A stretch of 64,000 nucleotides of DNA from Serinus canaria (lineage: Eukaryota > Chordata > Aves > Passeriformes > Fringillidae). Each line of letters begins with the position of its first letter. The first letter of the stretch is position 1. Below are positions 39,220 to 51,200 of the stretch, piece after piece. The notes below the pieces were generated by a model, which did no database searches, was not told the origin of the DNA, and saw only the letters and a program-made list of their open reading frames with translations. The translations under genes were made by a program, and so were the position numbers. Where the stretch lies: contig NC_066326.1 in the NCBI RefSeq assembly GCF_022539315.1, positions 6,278,601 to 6,342,600 on the forward strand, read 5' to 3'.

Positions 39220-42200
39220 CTTTTTCAGTGATGGGCTCATTCAGCTGCAAAAGTGTTTTCTGACAGAGGGGAGAAAGGAGTTAAACTGCAGCTGGTGCTT
39301 TCCCTCTGAAGAGAGAGCAGTGATGCATCTGCAGCCAGCCTTTCCCTGGTGCTCAGCACAGAAGGGATGAGCCACTCCCAGGAGGCAGACAGGGTAATGC
39401 CATTGGTGAGGAGCAAGAAATGCTCATCCCATGTTTGGAGCAGCTTCTAGAAAGTGATGTGTGACATCCTGAAGCAGCATGAGCACATCTCATCCCTACT
39501 GAGCTCGACAAGCCTGTGGGGGCAGAGCTTTGCCCACCCTATTTTCATTGAATCCATGTGTTGGAGGCTTTATTTCCACAGTGGTCAGCAAAGCCTCTGG
39601 ATACACATGTCTGCACAACACAGGTGCAAGCCTTTGGTTTATGATCCCCATCTGGAAGTGAGGCAGGCTGGGCTGGGAGCTGTGCTTTGTGTGCTGAGGA
39701 GTGGAACTCGGGCTGGGTGATGCAAACAAGAAGGGATTTCCCAGCTGCAAACCCTTCACATCTGATGGGACCCAAGCATGTGCATGGCTGCCTCTGCCCA
39801 TATGTGCAGATATATCAAATGTAAACATGAATCCAGTTAATTTTCACACACTTGTTACAGCTTCCCCAGTCTCAGTGGAGGCCTCCTTGCTGGGAAAGTC
39901 TGGATTTATGACAGCTTGGGCTGTTCCTTGGATGCACACTGGGATGCCAGACATGGGACAGTGGCTTCATCTCAACATCAAGGAGAGAGATGAGCCAGGC
40001 TGGGGGCAGATTCAGCCTCATCAGTCCATATTGTTATCTTCATTTATCAGCCACTGCCACAGAGAACAGGGGGCCAAACTGACAGAAGGGAAAGGCTTCT
40101 TTAAAGAAAGATTCAGGAGGTCATAAAATGTCTTGGATTGGGAGGAAGGGCTTAGCTGTCAATCAGTGCTTTCCTGCTCACAGTGTTCCTGGCATGGCTT
40201 TCAGATAAGCACATCACTAAATACAGTATCTGGGATGGGAAGTGATTTGTCTCCCTGGTTTGATGCTTGCTCTTTTAACCAGAACCACGGAAGAGGAAAA
40301 CGTCAATGATTTCTCATATGTGAACTAAACACGTGGGTTGTGATTATTTATGTTTTGAGTTTTTTTCCTGTGAGTGTCTGGGGTCCATTGGAAGCAGCAG
40401 CTCAGTACTCTGCTGGTGCAGGAGGTGGTCAGACATCAGGAGAGGAAAGCAAAGAATGGGGAAAGTTGCTTGGCTGTGCACAGGGATCTGTGAATCCCAC
40501 CGAGGTTTGGGTGCCAGGGTGAGGGGCTGTGCCAGGGTGCTGGCCCCAGGTGCTGGGACTGGGCTCTCCTTCCTGTGCATGGGTGTATGGGACAATGGCC
40601 CTGAGCTGGCCAGTGAATCAGAGCCTGGACTCGCCCTGCAATCAGCCTCTCAGAGCTCGGGAAATGAGCCACCTGCCCTGCTTCCTCTCATTTAATGGGT
40701 TTATTTTTAAGTGGAAAAGGCTATGAGATTTGTTCCTTTTTCTCAGGGACTTCACGTCCTCTGGAGATCCCTGAAGGATGGGGTGAGGTCTGAGCAGCCT
40801 CAGGGACCTTCCCTTCGGGAACCACGTCCTGGTATCTTCACTCAGCACCAGGAACCAAAGCTGAGGCTGTTCATGGGATGCACATGAGCCAATCTACCTA
40901 GACCGTGGCAGAACTTCCTGATGCTATCTGAGCTTCCTTCCACCATGTTCCCAAAGTAGAAACTGTTGCTGAACAAAAAAAACCCCAAGTCCTGGCTCTG
41001 CTGAGCCTGTGTTTTCCACATCTGGGTCTGGTGACTGTCGCTGGGGTCCTGGTGAGCAGTGAGGCTCTTAGGCTGGGAGGCAGCACCACTGCAGTCAGTT
41101 TGGTCTGGGCTTTTGCTGAGATCTACAGAATTTTAGATGGTGAGCCTGCCTCACTGCCCATTTTTGACCATGACACCATTTCCACTGGCCTTTTTGTGTG
41201 AGGAGACTGAAACTGAGGTCTGTCTGTGGAGCAGTGGATCTTCCTCCATGGGGTTATTCCTCTCATGGACAGTATTGAGATGCTCACAGACTGTCAGATA
41301 ACACAAAATAATCCATGTCAGACACTGTGAATCTGATTTTCAAGAGTATTCCTCTGTAAAACAGGCCCAGAAACATCAAAGCAATCTAACATGGTAGATG
41401 TTTATTTTCCATATTTTGAAGAAATGTGTTGTGTTTGTGCTCTTCTGTTCAGTGACTTCTCTGTCTCCATCCCACGCTCTGTTTCTCTGTGGGAAGGCAC
41501 AATCTCCATGCAGCCTGGGTGCTGCAGGTCTGGATCTGGAGCTGTACCAATGTCTCTGAGAGCTGATGCCCTTTTGGGGACCTGAAGGGGTTTGTCTGTG
41601 GCCCAGCACTGCTCTGTGCTGACGTGCTGGTTTCCTCATCCAGCTGCCTTGGGGATCTCCAGCACACCTCTGCATTACCTGGTGCAGGCATGCCTGTGTT
41701 TGCAAAACACCAGCAATAATTAATGATTAAGTAGGAAACAAAGGAATGCATTTGAGATCCTTTCTTTGAGCAGTCCAAGGTCTATCCATGCTTACAGCCC
41801 CCTCCTTTTATTCCACACTTCTCTCTAGATACGTTAATTTACTTTAGCACCAATTAATCCATGTGTTTCAACCTGCCTGCCCATCCTCTTTTTTTTTCTC
41901 CAGGTTAGAATGGCTTTTGGGAGGTGGTTCTTTAACTCTCACTGAGCTTTTGCCAAACCAGAAGTGTTCTCAGAGAGGAATGTCAAGTGCTTAACTACTC
42001 TTCATTTTAGTCAGAAAGAGGATAAATAGCACACCACCACATGTGTCAGAACAAAACCTGTCTGTGTGGAGTTTGGGTAGGCTTTAACCATAGCTGCACT
42101 TAAAGGATTATACTGCTTTCTGTGGGGAAGGGGAGGAACAGGGGACTCTCCCAAAGCTGGAAATGATGCACACAATTTCATTTCACCTCTACACAGGTGT

Positions 42201-42351
42201 GAGTGTAGGTAACTGGAGAATTTGGTCTCACCTACACGTTCTTCACTTTTACCTGGTTACCACTGTTTGCAAAGCAAAGTTCTGCAGATATAGAAGTAAA
42301 GACAGACTGGACTGAACCTAAAAAACCAAATGTTGTCACTTCTGTAGTCTC

Positions 42352-42575
42352 AGAAGCATAGAAGAGTTTGGGTTGGAAGGTACCTGAAGATCATCTCATT
42401 CCAACCCCTCCCATGGGCAGGGACACCTTCCACTAGACCAGGTTGCTCAAAGCCCCATCCAAGCTGGCTTTGAACATTTCCAGGGATGGGAAATCCACAG
42501 GTTTTTGGGTTTTCTGGGCAATCTGTGCCAGTACCTCACCACCCTCCCAGCAAAGAATCACCTGTCTGCTGTGAC
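42352..42575 (-). mobile_element. CR1-type LINE fragment (3' end)
   Basis: The left end AGAAGCATAGAAGAGTTTGG resembles the ATTCTATGATTCT-type terminal octamer repeats of CR1 in reverse complement. It is followed by GGGTTGGAAGG, GATCATCTCATTCCAACCCC, CATGGGCAGGGACACCTTCC and CCAGGTTGCTCAAAGCCCC. This is the best preserved CR1 copy in the window. It is minus-strand, 5'-truncated and non-coding. It lies about 600 bp upstream of the + strand exon candidate at 43190. Confidence 0.93.
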
Positions 42576-43189
42576 TAAAATATTGGTGGGGTTTTTTACA
42601 TTTAAATTCTTTTACAAGGCCTGAAGTTTTCACCAAAGAATTAGAAAGAGATCTGTAGACACCCATCTAAACTCAAGTTTTTCTAGATCTCTGATCTTTC
42701 CTCTCTCCATTTGTTCACCCTATTTTTAAATATCTTTATAAATCCTTATTTCAGCCATTATTCAGGAAGTAACTAACCATATTAGCATAAACCATGTAAA
42801 CAAGGCAGCATCACACAACAGCAATGTCTGACACTATTCAATGGTATTTCTAGCTATCATAGTTTCTTTCTCCTTTATTGAATTTAATTTTGTTTGGACT
42901 GTACCCATTCTTTCCTTTCTAATGTTTGTTTTTTTCCAGTTGATAAATATAGGGTTTAATTCTCTTTCCTACAGAACATGAAGCAGCCTGGCTTTTCTCA
43001 TCAACTTCCTTATTAGCATAAGCACCACCACCTGTAACATTCATCATGTGAGCAGCAGCACGATGCTGGGAGCTGGATGTATTAGATAACCTGTATTCCC
43101 TCTTAGAGGTGAATGCCAGGATGGAAAAAGATTGCAAGTTCAGCTTTCAGGACAAGTTTAAGTGGTTTTTTTCTTCCATTATTTTGCAG

Positions 43190-43280
43190 GAGTGCAATAA
43201 AAAATCTGGAGGAGATCAAACTCTGGCTCATTTGGCACAGGAAAGTCAAGCAACCATGCAGGACTGGAAACTTCTAGTTG
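43190..43280 (+). CDS. Candidate internal exon of an unrecognised protein or transcript
   Basis: Seen: a pyrimidine-rich run ends in TTTTGCAG just before 43190, and a GTAAG donor follows 43280. The 91-nt segment is open in the frame starting GAG (30 codons plus one base); the other two frames contain stops. The peptide includes QTLAHLAQESQATMQDW, is rich in Gln, Ser and Leu, and looks amphipathic-helical, as in coiled-coil proteins. The same frame is open upstream to an ATG at 43109, so a first exon with no acceptor is also possible. Neighbour: the phase-1 end joins in frame to the segment at 44256. Function: I do not recognise the family. The alternatives are an exon of a long non-coding RNA, or chance. 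Basis: direct reading of splice motifs and frame; the coding status is inference. Confidence 0.38.
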
Positions 43281-44255
43281 GTAAGACAAGAGTTAAATCA
43301 AAGAGGAAAGTCTTTTACTCAAAGTCATGCAGTTTATTACTCCACTATAGATTCTCCAGAAGACTATAATACCTTGCTGTAATGGTAACTAGGAAAATAC
43401 TTTGAGGTTTTAAAGCAGGATGTGCAGCTCATGCTGGTTACTGAGTGATAAATGATACAGGCTGCACAGAAAAACTATACAAACACATTATTTCAACTAG
43501 CACAGCAAAGCACTTCAGATATAAATTAAAAATAACTACAGTCTTGTGGTCCTTGTCAGTTATTTACAAGCCTCTTGAAATATTTCCTTATCTGCCTTTC
43601 TCATAAGAAATTAGGCAATTATAGTATAAGTCTGAAGCCAGAGAACATCAAATAATAAATTATTATGGCATTATTACATGGGAAGTAGGAACAAGGGGAA
43701 GGCCAAAAGAAAACCGAAAGGTTTTTCATCTCCAGGAAATCTATTTTAAATTAAATTGAAATAAAAGCCTTAAATAAGTTTAACGTAATTCTGAGGAAAA
43801 GGCAGTTGCACAATGAAGAGGTATTTGCAGTCTGAAATTCAGCTTCAGGATATTTTGAAACACACAAAAAAAATTTTCCTGTCACTGAGCTGGTCACAAA
43901 TCTCTGTATAGGGGAATCTTTCACAAAAGAGATAAATGTGGAATGGAAGTCCAGTGACTCAGGAGTTTCTTGAAGATGGGGAGAAAAGGAAATACATCAG
44001 TGTATATCATTCCTTATTAACTCTTAATGGCATTATAAGTTATCTATATTTATGTATCTATGAAAATATATTGTTGTGTAACAACTATCATGAGAAAGAC
44101 TTTCAGGATCAATATAGTTGGGATTTTGAGTGTTGTGGGTATTCTTGGTTTGGTTTGGGTTTTTCACAATTTGAATATTGCCTAATTTCTTCTCTTCTGA
44201 TTCAGCATTAGAGCACATTTCAAGATAATTCATGTGTTTTGGTTTTCTTTTCTAG

Positions 44256-44318
44256 ATCAAAATTCCAGCTCTGTTAAAGAGGCATTACATTCCCTACAAG
44301 CCAAATCAGACATTCAAA
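44256..44318 (+). CDS. Candidate internal exon, in frame with 43190-43280
   Basis: Seen: the acceptor is a strong T-rich tract ending TTTTCTAG before 44256, and the donor is AAA|GTATGT after 44318. The 63-nt segment has a length divisible by three. It enters in phase 1 and leaves in phase 1, matching the upstream candidate exon 975 bp away. The joined frame reads DQNSSSVKEALHSLQAKS, again with a helical, heptad-like pattern of Val, Ala and Leu. One other frame is also open, so openness alone proves little; the evidence is the pairing of splice sites with phase and similar peptide character. Product unknown. It could equally be an exon of a non-coding transcript. Confidence 0.35.
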
Positions 44319-46475
44319 GTATGTCCAGCTCCCCTGAGCATCAAAAGGAGGAGGGATCAGCAAGTCTCAGGCTTCATCTCAATTTGACAATTTAGAGGTA
44401 ACATTTTGACATTGTCCGCAGGAGATGCAGATAAAATGAGCCAGTGTTCTCCTGTAAAGGGTTTGTTGATATCTGCTTGTTGTTGATATTCTGCTTGTGC
44501 TCTATGAAAGATGAAATCAGGAAACTGATCCCCACACTCACCAGAAACTGCAGTCTGATCTCAACAGACAGGACTGATGGCTTTGATTGCTGAACTCTTC
44601 TTACAGCCCTCTGCTCAGCTGCACTGCTACTCACTGGAGCAATGGGCCATCATAATTGGGCAATATTCTGTTGTGTAAAAAATATATATTTCCATGTAAC
44701 TTTTTAATTCAATTATTTCTTCTTTTAAATTAATTGTGTCAGGGCAGGGCAAATTGTCTGGAAAAGACACTTTTCTAAAACTCAGTGACTCTTTAAACAA
44801 TACCTCTGTATCCTGTATTTGGTATTAGTCAGTCCTAAGAATGTGATTATACTTGACTTTGCACCCAAGTCCCCACCTGAAGAATGAGAACCTATTTTTT
44901 TTTCCCTGACCTCAAATGTGCTCTAAGGCAACAAATGGCTAAAATTTCATCTTTTGAAGGATGAGAATGCTCTGAGGTAGTTAATGTAGTTCAAGATATG
45001 TCATTCCTGATTTGGGAAATGGCAGGGTGAGAACTGAATATTTTGGGTAGATGGAGTACTGGGTCACCAGATCTATGTGAAATACAGCTGAGAAATACAT
45101 AGGTAACAATGACAGCTGGCTATGGTATGCCACTCTTCACAAAGGACAAGCTATAGCAAATTGAGTCAAGAAAAGGAAATCCTTGATGTTACTCTGAAAG
45201 AAATTATTAAAAGCAATTTTAGAATATTTAGCTTGGATTCAGAGCAAAACCTATTCTTCTAAGGATGAGATAACTTATTCTTCTAATAAGGATGTGACCA
45301 TTTTAACATCAGTATTTAACCCACCCTTTGCATGGACTCACACCACTTACAGAAATGGTGAGGAACCTCTCACCATCCTGTTGAGAACTGAAGGACATAG
45401 AGATCCTGAGCAAGAGGACTTGCTGAGCAAGCTCATTTTCCAGTTTAGAAACACCAAACAGCTTCTCAGAGCAAGTGTTAGTTATCTTCTTTCTTGTGTT
45501 GTGCCTGTCTTTGAATCCTTTCCTCTCAATAAACACACAGGCTTCACTGTTTGTTGTCAGGAAAAGTCTAAGTCACAAAATGTGAATAGAACTGACTTAC
45601 ACTTTTCTAAGGGCCTGAGAGAGAACGAGGATCCATCATGCAAGGTGCTGTCTAAACATGTAGCCAGTACTTAGAGTCTGAGTAAATAAAGCAGGAACAG
45701 AAAAGTTCAGTGACTTGAAACAACCCATGAGAAGAAACAACAGCCTGGAGTCAGTCCAGCTGCTCTGACATCTCGTCCATTGCCTTTTCCACTGGATATT
45801 GCTGAGCTGACATCTTGGATGGTGCAAAAAGTACTGCATGATATATACCAAATGGGAGGCTTATCACAGTTATCTCTGCAATGTCTGGCACCAGGAGGAT
45901 TTAAAAAACAGACATCAAATTATAGAGGCATAGATCTACCCCAAGCATGTCTGTTCACTGCAGTAATGCATAACTGCTTGATTATCCTCTTGCTGCTACT
46001 CATCTCTACCTGTCTCCAAATACGTTGAGATCGGTGTCTGGATTTATTTCTTGCTCTTGGTCTCAGGTGTAGCAATTAAAGAAATGTTCTGTGTTGCTGA
46101 GAGCACCAGATGTGTGCAGTGGAGCATCCTATCCTGACAAGCATTTTGCTTTTAATAGTTCCTTTGGGTACACATCGGCGTCTGGTTTTAGTTTTCTGTT
46201 TATACTTTGTTTTTCTGTTTTATGGCACTATTTTCTTGATGGGGTTTTTCTGCTTCTTACCTTGGAAAATGGTTTGGGGGAGCATGGATTATGGCACAGC
46301 AGCATCAAGAGTTGTCTCCTGTTCTTGTTTTCAGTTTTTTAAGGTCATTCTAAGTTCTCCATTTGACTGATCCTGTATGGAATAAACAAAGAAAAATATT
46401 CACTGATTCTGAAACTGAATTATGAATCATGCTGATGTCTTTCTGGCCTTACTTGATGTCTCTCTTGTTTTCCAG

Positions 46476-46531
46476 GACCTAGGACCAGATTTAACATATC
46501 TATGACAAGATTTCTTTGGGAGCAAGGTTGA
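46476..46531 (+). CDS. Possible terminal coding exon of the same + strand transcript
   Basis: Seen: a very good acceptor (CTCTCTTGTTTTCCAG) precedes 46476. Joining the phase-1 end of 44256-44318 gives 18 codons (the first split across the junction), then a TGA at 46529-46531. No convincing donor lies close downstream, so a last exon with a 3' untranslated region is the simplest reading. An AATAAA hexamer at 47302-47307 could serve as the polyadenylation signal, giving an exon of roughly 0.85 kb. The coding tail is short, basic and unlike the helical part upstream, which weakens the case. Inference only. Confidence 0.2.
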
Positions 46532-49500
46532 GGATCAAGGCTGTTTAGTCACAGAAGTTACAAACCTTCTTTCACCTGCACTCTAGAAAAGGTGGGCATA
46601 TAGAAGATGGCAGGGGATTTTCCTTTGAAGTCGGTTTGAAGATTTTGTCCTCCAGTCTAACTTTCAGATGGTTCTTCACTGGAGAGTAGAACAAGATGCT
46701 GAATTGCAATCTTAGTGCTAGGGGCAGCAGGAGGCATATTCTGATTTAGAGAAATCTGATCTATTTTTTTCTGAAATGCTTTGTACCAAATTGAGAGTGC
46801 CATGACGGATATGACTAGCTGACAAGAGCTACAGACTATGTTAATACCTATAAGTAGAGAAGAAAGTCTTTCCTGACTTCTGCAAGTGGTTTTCCTTACT
46901 TCCTAAAGAGTGGAATTTGACTACTTTGGCTACAGTATGAGCAGTGTTAAATGTTACTCAGTGTGGTGAGTGCTATTTCTTCAAACTAACACAGGCAGTC
47001 AAAAAATAGATCCTCACACACTTATTATTTATAAGGAATGTTGGGTGTATCATGACACTGTGACCAATGGTATCAGGGTCTAGTATAGGAACTTCTTATC
47101 TCACCAAAACCTAATTTATTTAGTTTTTAGAACAACAGTTCAGGTGAAACCATGATAAGCAAAGCTCTGTCAGATAAAAAGCAATCCTGTACCAGTTCAA
47201 CTATCCTAGTTTTCAAAAGGGAATGAAATCTGCAGTAATTCATACAAACATAAATATTGAATAACCATTGCAATGGATTGGATTAATAGATACATAAGAT
47301 GAATAAAAACATATTTGATTTAGTCTTCTGCTGATGGTGCCAGCAGATTACAAGGACTAGCCTGTCTACTGCAATGTTACCTATCAAATAGCTATAATTC
47401 AAATCTTTTCTCTTTTTTTTAGCCCCTCTCAGAAAAATAACACAGCCAGGATAAATAACAGCCTTTACATCGTTTTGTTTCTCTGGAGATTAACCCTCAT
47501 CTTACTCATCCAATTTCATGCACATGAATATTCTTGTTGATTAGGGTAGGAAAGTTTTTCACATCCACAAATCATTTTGGAGTTTGGGGCCATAATGTGT
47601 CAAATGAATTCCTAATCTCACTCAGCTACCTGTGCATCCACTTGGCCTGACACCACATAACAGAATTTGGGCATAAATTTGGTGTGAGAACTCTTGAAGC
47701 ACAAACAGGAGCCAGGCTCCCACTGATGGTCCCTTGGGATCAGGTCCCACTCTGCCCCCTCTCCTCCTGTCTTGCAGGGATGAGCATTTCAAGGGTGGAG
47801 GCTAACAGGCATTCCTAACTATGCATGGCATCCTACTCCTTAATGCTGACACAAATGGACTGTTTCCTAGGAGATAGCTCAAAATCAAATAAATTATTGG
47901 AGAGATATTCATGTTAAAAGATTCCATGGAGTTCATCTCTACATAAAACTCCTGTTACCAATTAGCTGGCTCTAGATCAGGGCTACAAGATGCAGCAGAT
48001 ATGATCTACTTCCCTCTTCACTGTGTGACAAAAGCTGTGTGTGGTCAGACCCCCAGATCCCTTTTCCTGTGTTGTGCTGCCAGCTGAGTCCTCCAGAGCC
48101 CCTGCATTGCTGCCCTTGCTCTTCAGGGCCTCTCTTTCCTCCTTGTGCCCCCACAGTAACATCTCCCAGAGTCTTTGGGTAAGTGTGAGTGATGTTAGCT
48201 GCAGGATTCCTCTTTCTGTCCTCCTGGATCCAGGGTGGTGCAATGCTTCAGGGCCCAAAGCCTTGAGGCTGCAGTTTATCCCCCCACCATGCATTTCAGA
48301 AGTGATAAATCAGACATTCTGCTTTGCTTTTCTCCACCTCCAGTGGCTTTTCAGATTGCATCTAGTTAAAGAATTGCCCATGAGCTGGCATTAAAGGTGT
48401 ACCTTCAGGAAATATATTACCTGAATAAAAATGTTCTAATTCACAAATATCTTTCCCACCTTTTTTGTTGCCCTTGTTAGGGAAAAACGCTCCACTTTAA
48501 CCTCCAGCTAACTGATTACCTGCCAGTTCTGATGCTGTGCTCAGAATTAATGTGCTCCAAAAGCCAACAGAGATGACTTGTGTTTGGGCACCTCATGGGA
48601 AAACAGGGAGATGAAAAGCCTTAGGAAAACTTTGACAAATAACTTGGAGTGTTTGACCAGCTATGCACAGCTGCTGCTGAAGGGAGAATGCAAGTAATGT
48701 GCCAAACAGAGACAAAAGGGGATCAGCAGGGAAGGCAGCTTTGGTATCAGTGCTGGACGTTTTACTCTCAGGAAAGGAGAGGAAATATGCTGCATTACCT
48801 GTAGGAGGTGTGCCTGCTTTTGCTAATAGATGTGCATGGTTAAAGAATTCCTAACCACCAGGTCCCGTACCAATGCATGCTGGAATTCTCCCTGAGGTCA
48901 GTGGAGATACATCCATGCACAGCACCTTAATTTGATTGATTGCATCCCACCCATCTAAACATGCCTTAAAGTCTTGTTTGCAGAGCCACAATCTCTCTGC
49001 CCACTGCAATTCCCTGCTTGAGGTGATAATGTCTCCTCATAAATCCTGGATGTGATAGCACCAGCATGACCCATCACTTCATTACACCAGAGCTGTGTAG
49101 AGCACTGAGGAGGAGTTTATCTGGACAGAATGGATCTGGTCCAGGAGGAAATAAAGGAGTGAGGAATCTGATTAATTCTGGGCCAATTCTGTATGAGTTA
49201 CAGCTTCTCAATTTTCCCGAAGTCAGCTAGTTTTACTGGTTTTGTTTCCCTTCCTTACACAGGAGGTAAAATATATAGCTAGCACAGACATCATGATGAG
49301 CTGCTGGTGTCAGGAGAGCCAACCTGAAATTTGGATCTGGTTAGGATGCAATGAATCATGGGCAGTGTCATTTGAGCATTGGCTGTTATGGTGCATGCCA
49401 GGCTTGTTCCAAAATCAGGGATCACCTCACTGTCAGCAGCAGGAGTGTGGTGGCTCCTCAGACACCCCAGCCTGTCTTATCCAGGGCTGTCTGGGAGGAG

Positions 49501-51059
49501 CAGCCTAATTTCCTCAGCTTTGTGCAAATGAGGAATCCTTGTACAGAGGCAATTTCTTGGTGACCAGGTACAGGGGACACAGTATGGCATCTTTCACTGT
49601 CAGCATGAAGTGATTAAAGGAAAATTATGTGTCCAGTTCTAGGGCATTCTGCACTGCTTCAGACATGAGTGGTAGGGGAAAAGAACAATTTCTTCTATTT
49701 TATTTATTATTTCAAGTGTTTCTTTATGATTACTTCCCAGTGATTTCAGAGATAGCTGTTCAATCTTGGCCTTGCACAGGCTTGTTTAGTCTGATGCCAT
49801 GCATCACTTGTTTGTTTCTTCCAAGGCACTACTTTTTCCATGTATTGACTTAATGGTTTATATTTGCTTAATGCCCATCTTTCAACAAGACATTCAGACT
49901 TCATTCAATGATTGCTGGAATTTCCTACGTGTTCCAAAGCATAAAAATTACATCTGTGTGTTGAGCCTTCCCTTGCAAAATTCCTCTGTGATTCTCCTGT
50001 GCAAGTTTTGCAGACTTGATGGGCTTAGTAGACATAACCCTTGCAGGTACTCACTGGTTTTAAAGTATTTAATTAGTCTTGAATACACAGTGCAGCTCTC
50101 CAAATACAGGACTGAGGTATTTACTGATTCCTTTTTTCTGTTCTGCACATTTGAGTTGTCAATTCTAGGTAGGCTGGCACAGAGGAATTGGGAACTGTGG
50201 TGGTTTTCAGCAGAAAAGTAAGTGTTGCTAAGGGGAACTTGTGGGTGTATGTCCTTAACTGCAGCACAGTGACAGCTCCTCAGTTACTGCTTTTGGCACC
50301 TCTTTTTAGTCTGTGCCTGCTCTGAAGTTTAGAGTAAGCAAAAAATCTTATTCAACAGAAACACTTTTACCCTTTTGTAAAATTTTTGTTTGCTTATCAA
50401 ATTTTTATTTTAATTTTTTTTTCCACTCAGGTTTTCATTTGATTGGGAAGTACTTCTGCAAGGCTTTATGGAAAAGTCAGCTGGGTGTTTGTCCTGCTCC
50501 CTCCCAGGTGAATCCCTGCCTATTCCCAGAGCTCCCACACCTTTTGGTGAGCATATTCCTGTGCTGCACGTTCAGAACTGGTGAAAAGCTAATTTGCTTG
50601 CTTTAATTTAGTTTCAAATTCCTAGGGCCTAAGCACCAACACAGAATTCTTCCTAGTTATTGGTTAACACCAGTAACTAAGTACCAGATGCCATCTTCAG
50701 CACCTCATGCAGAAATTAAAACAAATGTCTCTTATTTCAGGAAACTGATGGAAAATGAATATAAGGCTACATATTCTGGGGGCTGACTAAGGCATGAAGG
50801 ACCTAATGTAAACCCCCATTGCACACTGCAGTCTGGATGTCTCATGTATGTTCTCTGTTACCCCACAGATTTTTGGCCCAGAGAACACAATTTCCTAGTG
50901 CCAAATAGCAAGAATAGCCCAGAGGAAAATTATTACCCAGCTCCAAAGGGCATTGTGAGTGCTGTGGTGCTGCTGCCCAGAGGTGGAGCCCAGCCCTGCC
51001 CTCCTGCCAGCCTGCCTGAGCAGTCAGTGTTGATGCCCTGCCCTGCTGCTGGGGATGGG
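46532..51059. other. Non-coding stretch
   Basis: Possible 3' untranslated region up to the AATAAA at 47302 if the + strand transcript is real. Beyond that, only the weak exon candidate at 50431. Confidence 0.55.
50431..50507 (+). CDS. Weak candidate + strand exon
   Basis: Seen: an excellent acceptor (T-rich tract, then CCACTCAG) and a fair donor CCCAG|GTGAAT bound 77 nt. Two of three frames are open. One of them would follow the phase-1 end of 44256-44318 and so is an alternative to the terminal exon at 46476. The peptide has no feature I recognise. Splice-like motifs alone support it. Confidence 0.13.
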
Positions 51060-51200
51060 ATTCATAGAATCATGAAGGTTGGAAAAGACTTCCAAAATAA
51101 TAAAAATAATAGTGTCCAGCCTTTAGACTGAGTCCACTGAAACATGTCATGGCCCTAAGAACTGTGCTGGAAACTTGCATCAAGTCCTTGGGTGGGAAAG
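51060..51200 (-). mobile_element. Degenerate CR1-type LINE fragment
   Basis: It starts with ATTCATAGAATCATGAAGG and GTTGGAAAAGACTTCC, the reverse complement of a CR1 3' terminus, and then decays. An AT-rich insertion (AATAATAAAAATAATAG) replaces the usual GATCATC segment, and later parts match only loosely. The right boundary is approximate. Minus orientation, no coding capacity. Confidence 0.8.

Larger units (their letters stand above)
36901..42351. other. Mostly non-coding stretch
   Basis: Unique-looking DNA. It contains the weak exon candidate at 38358 and a more GC-rich segment at about 39500-41100 with overlapping chance frames on both strands. No CpG island or promoter can be defended. 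Confidence 0.55.
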
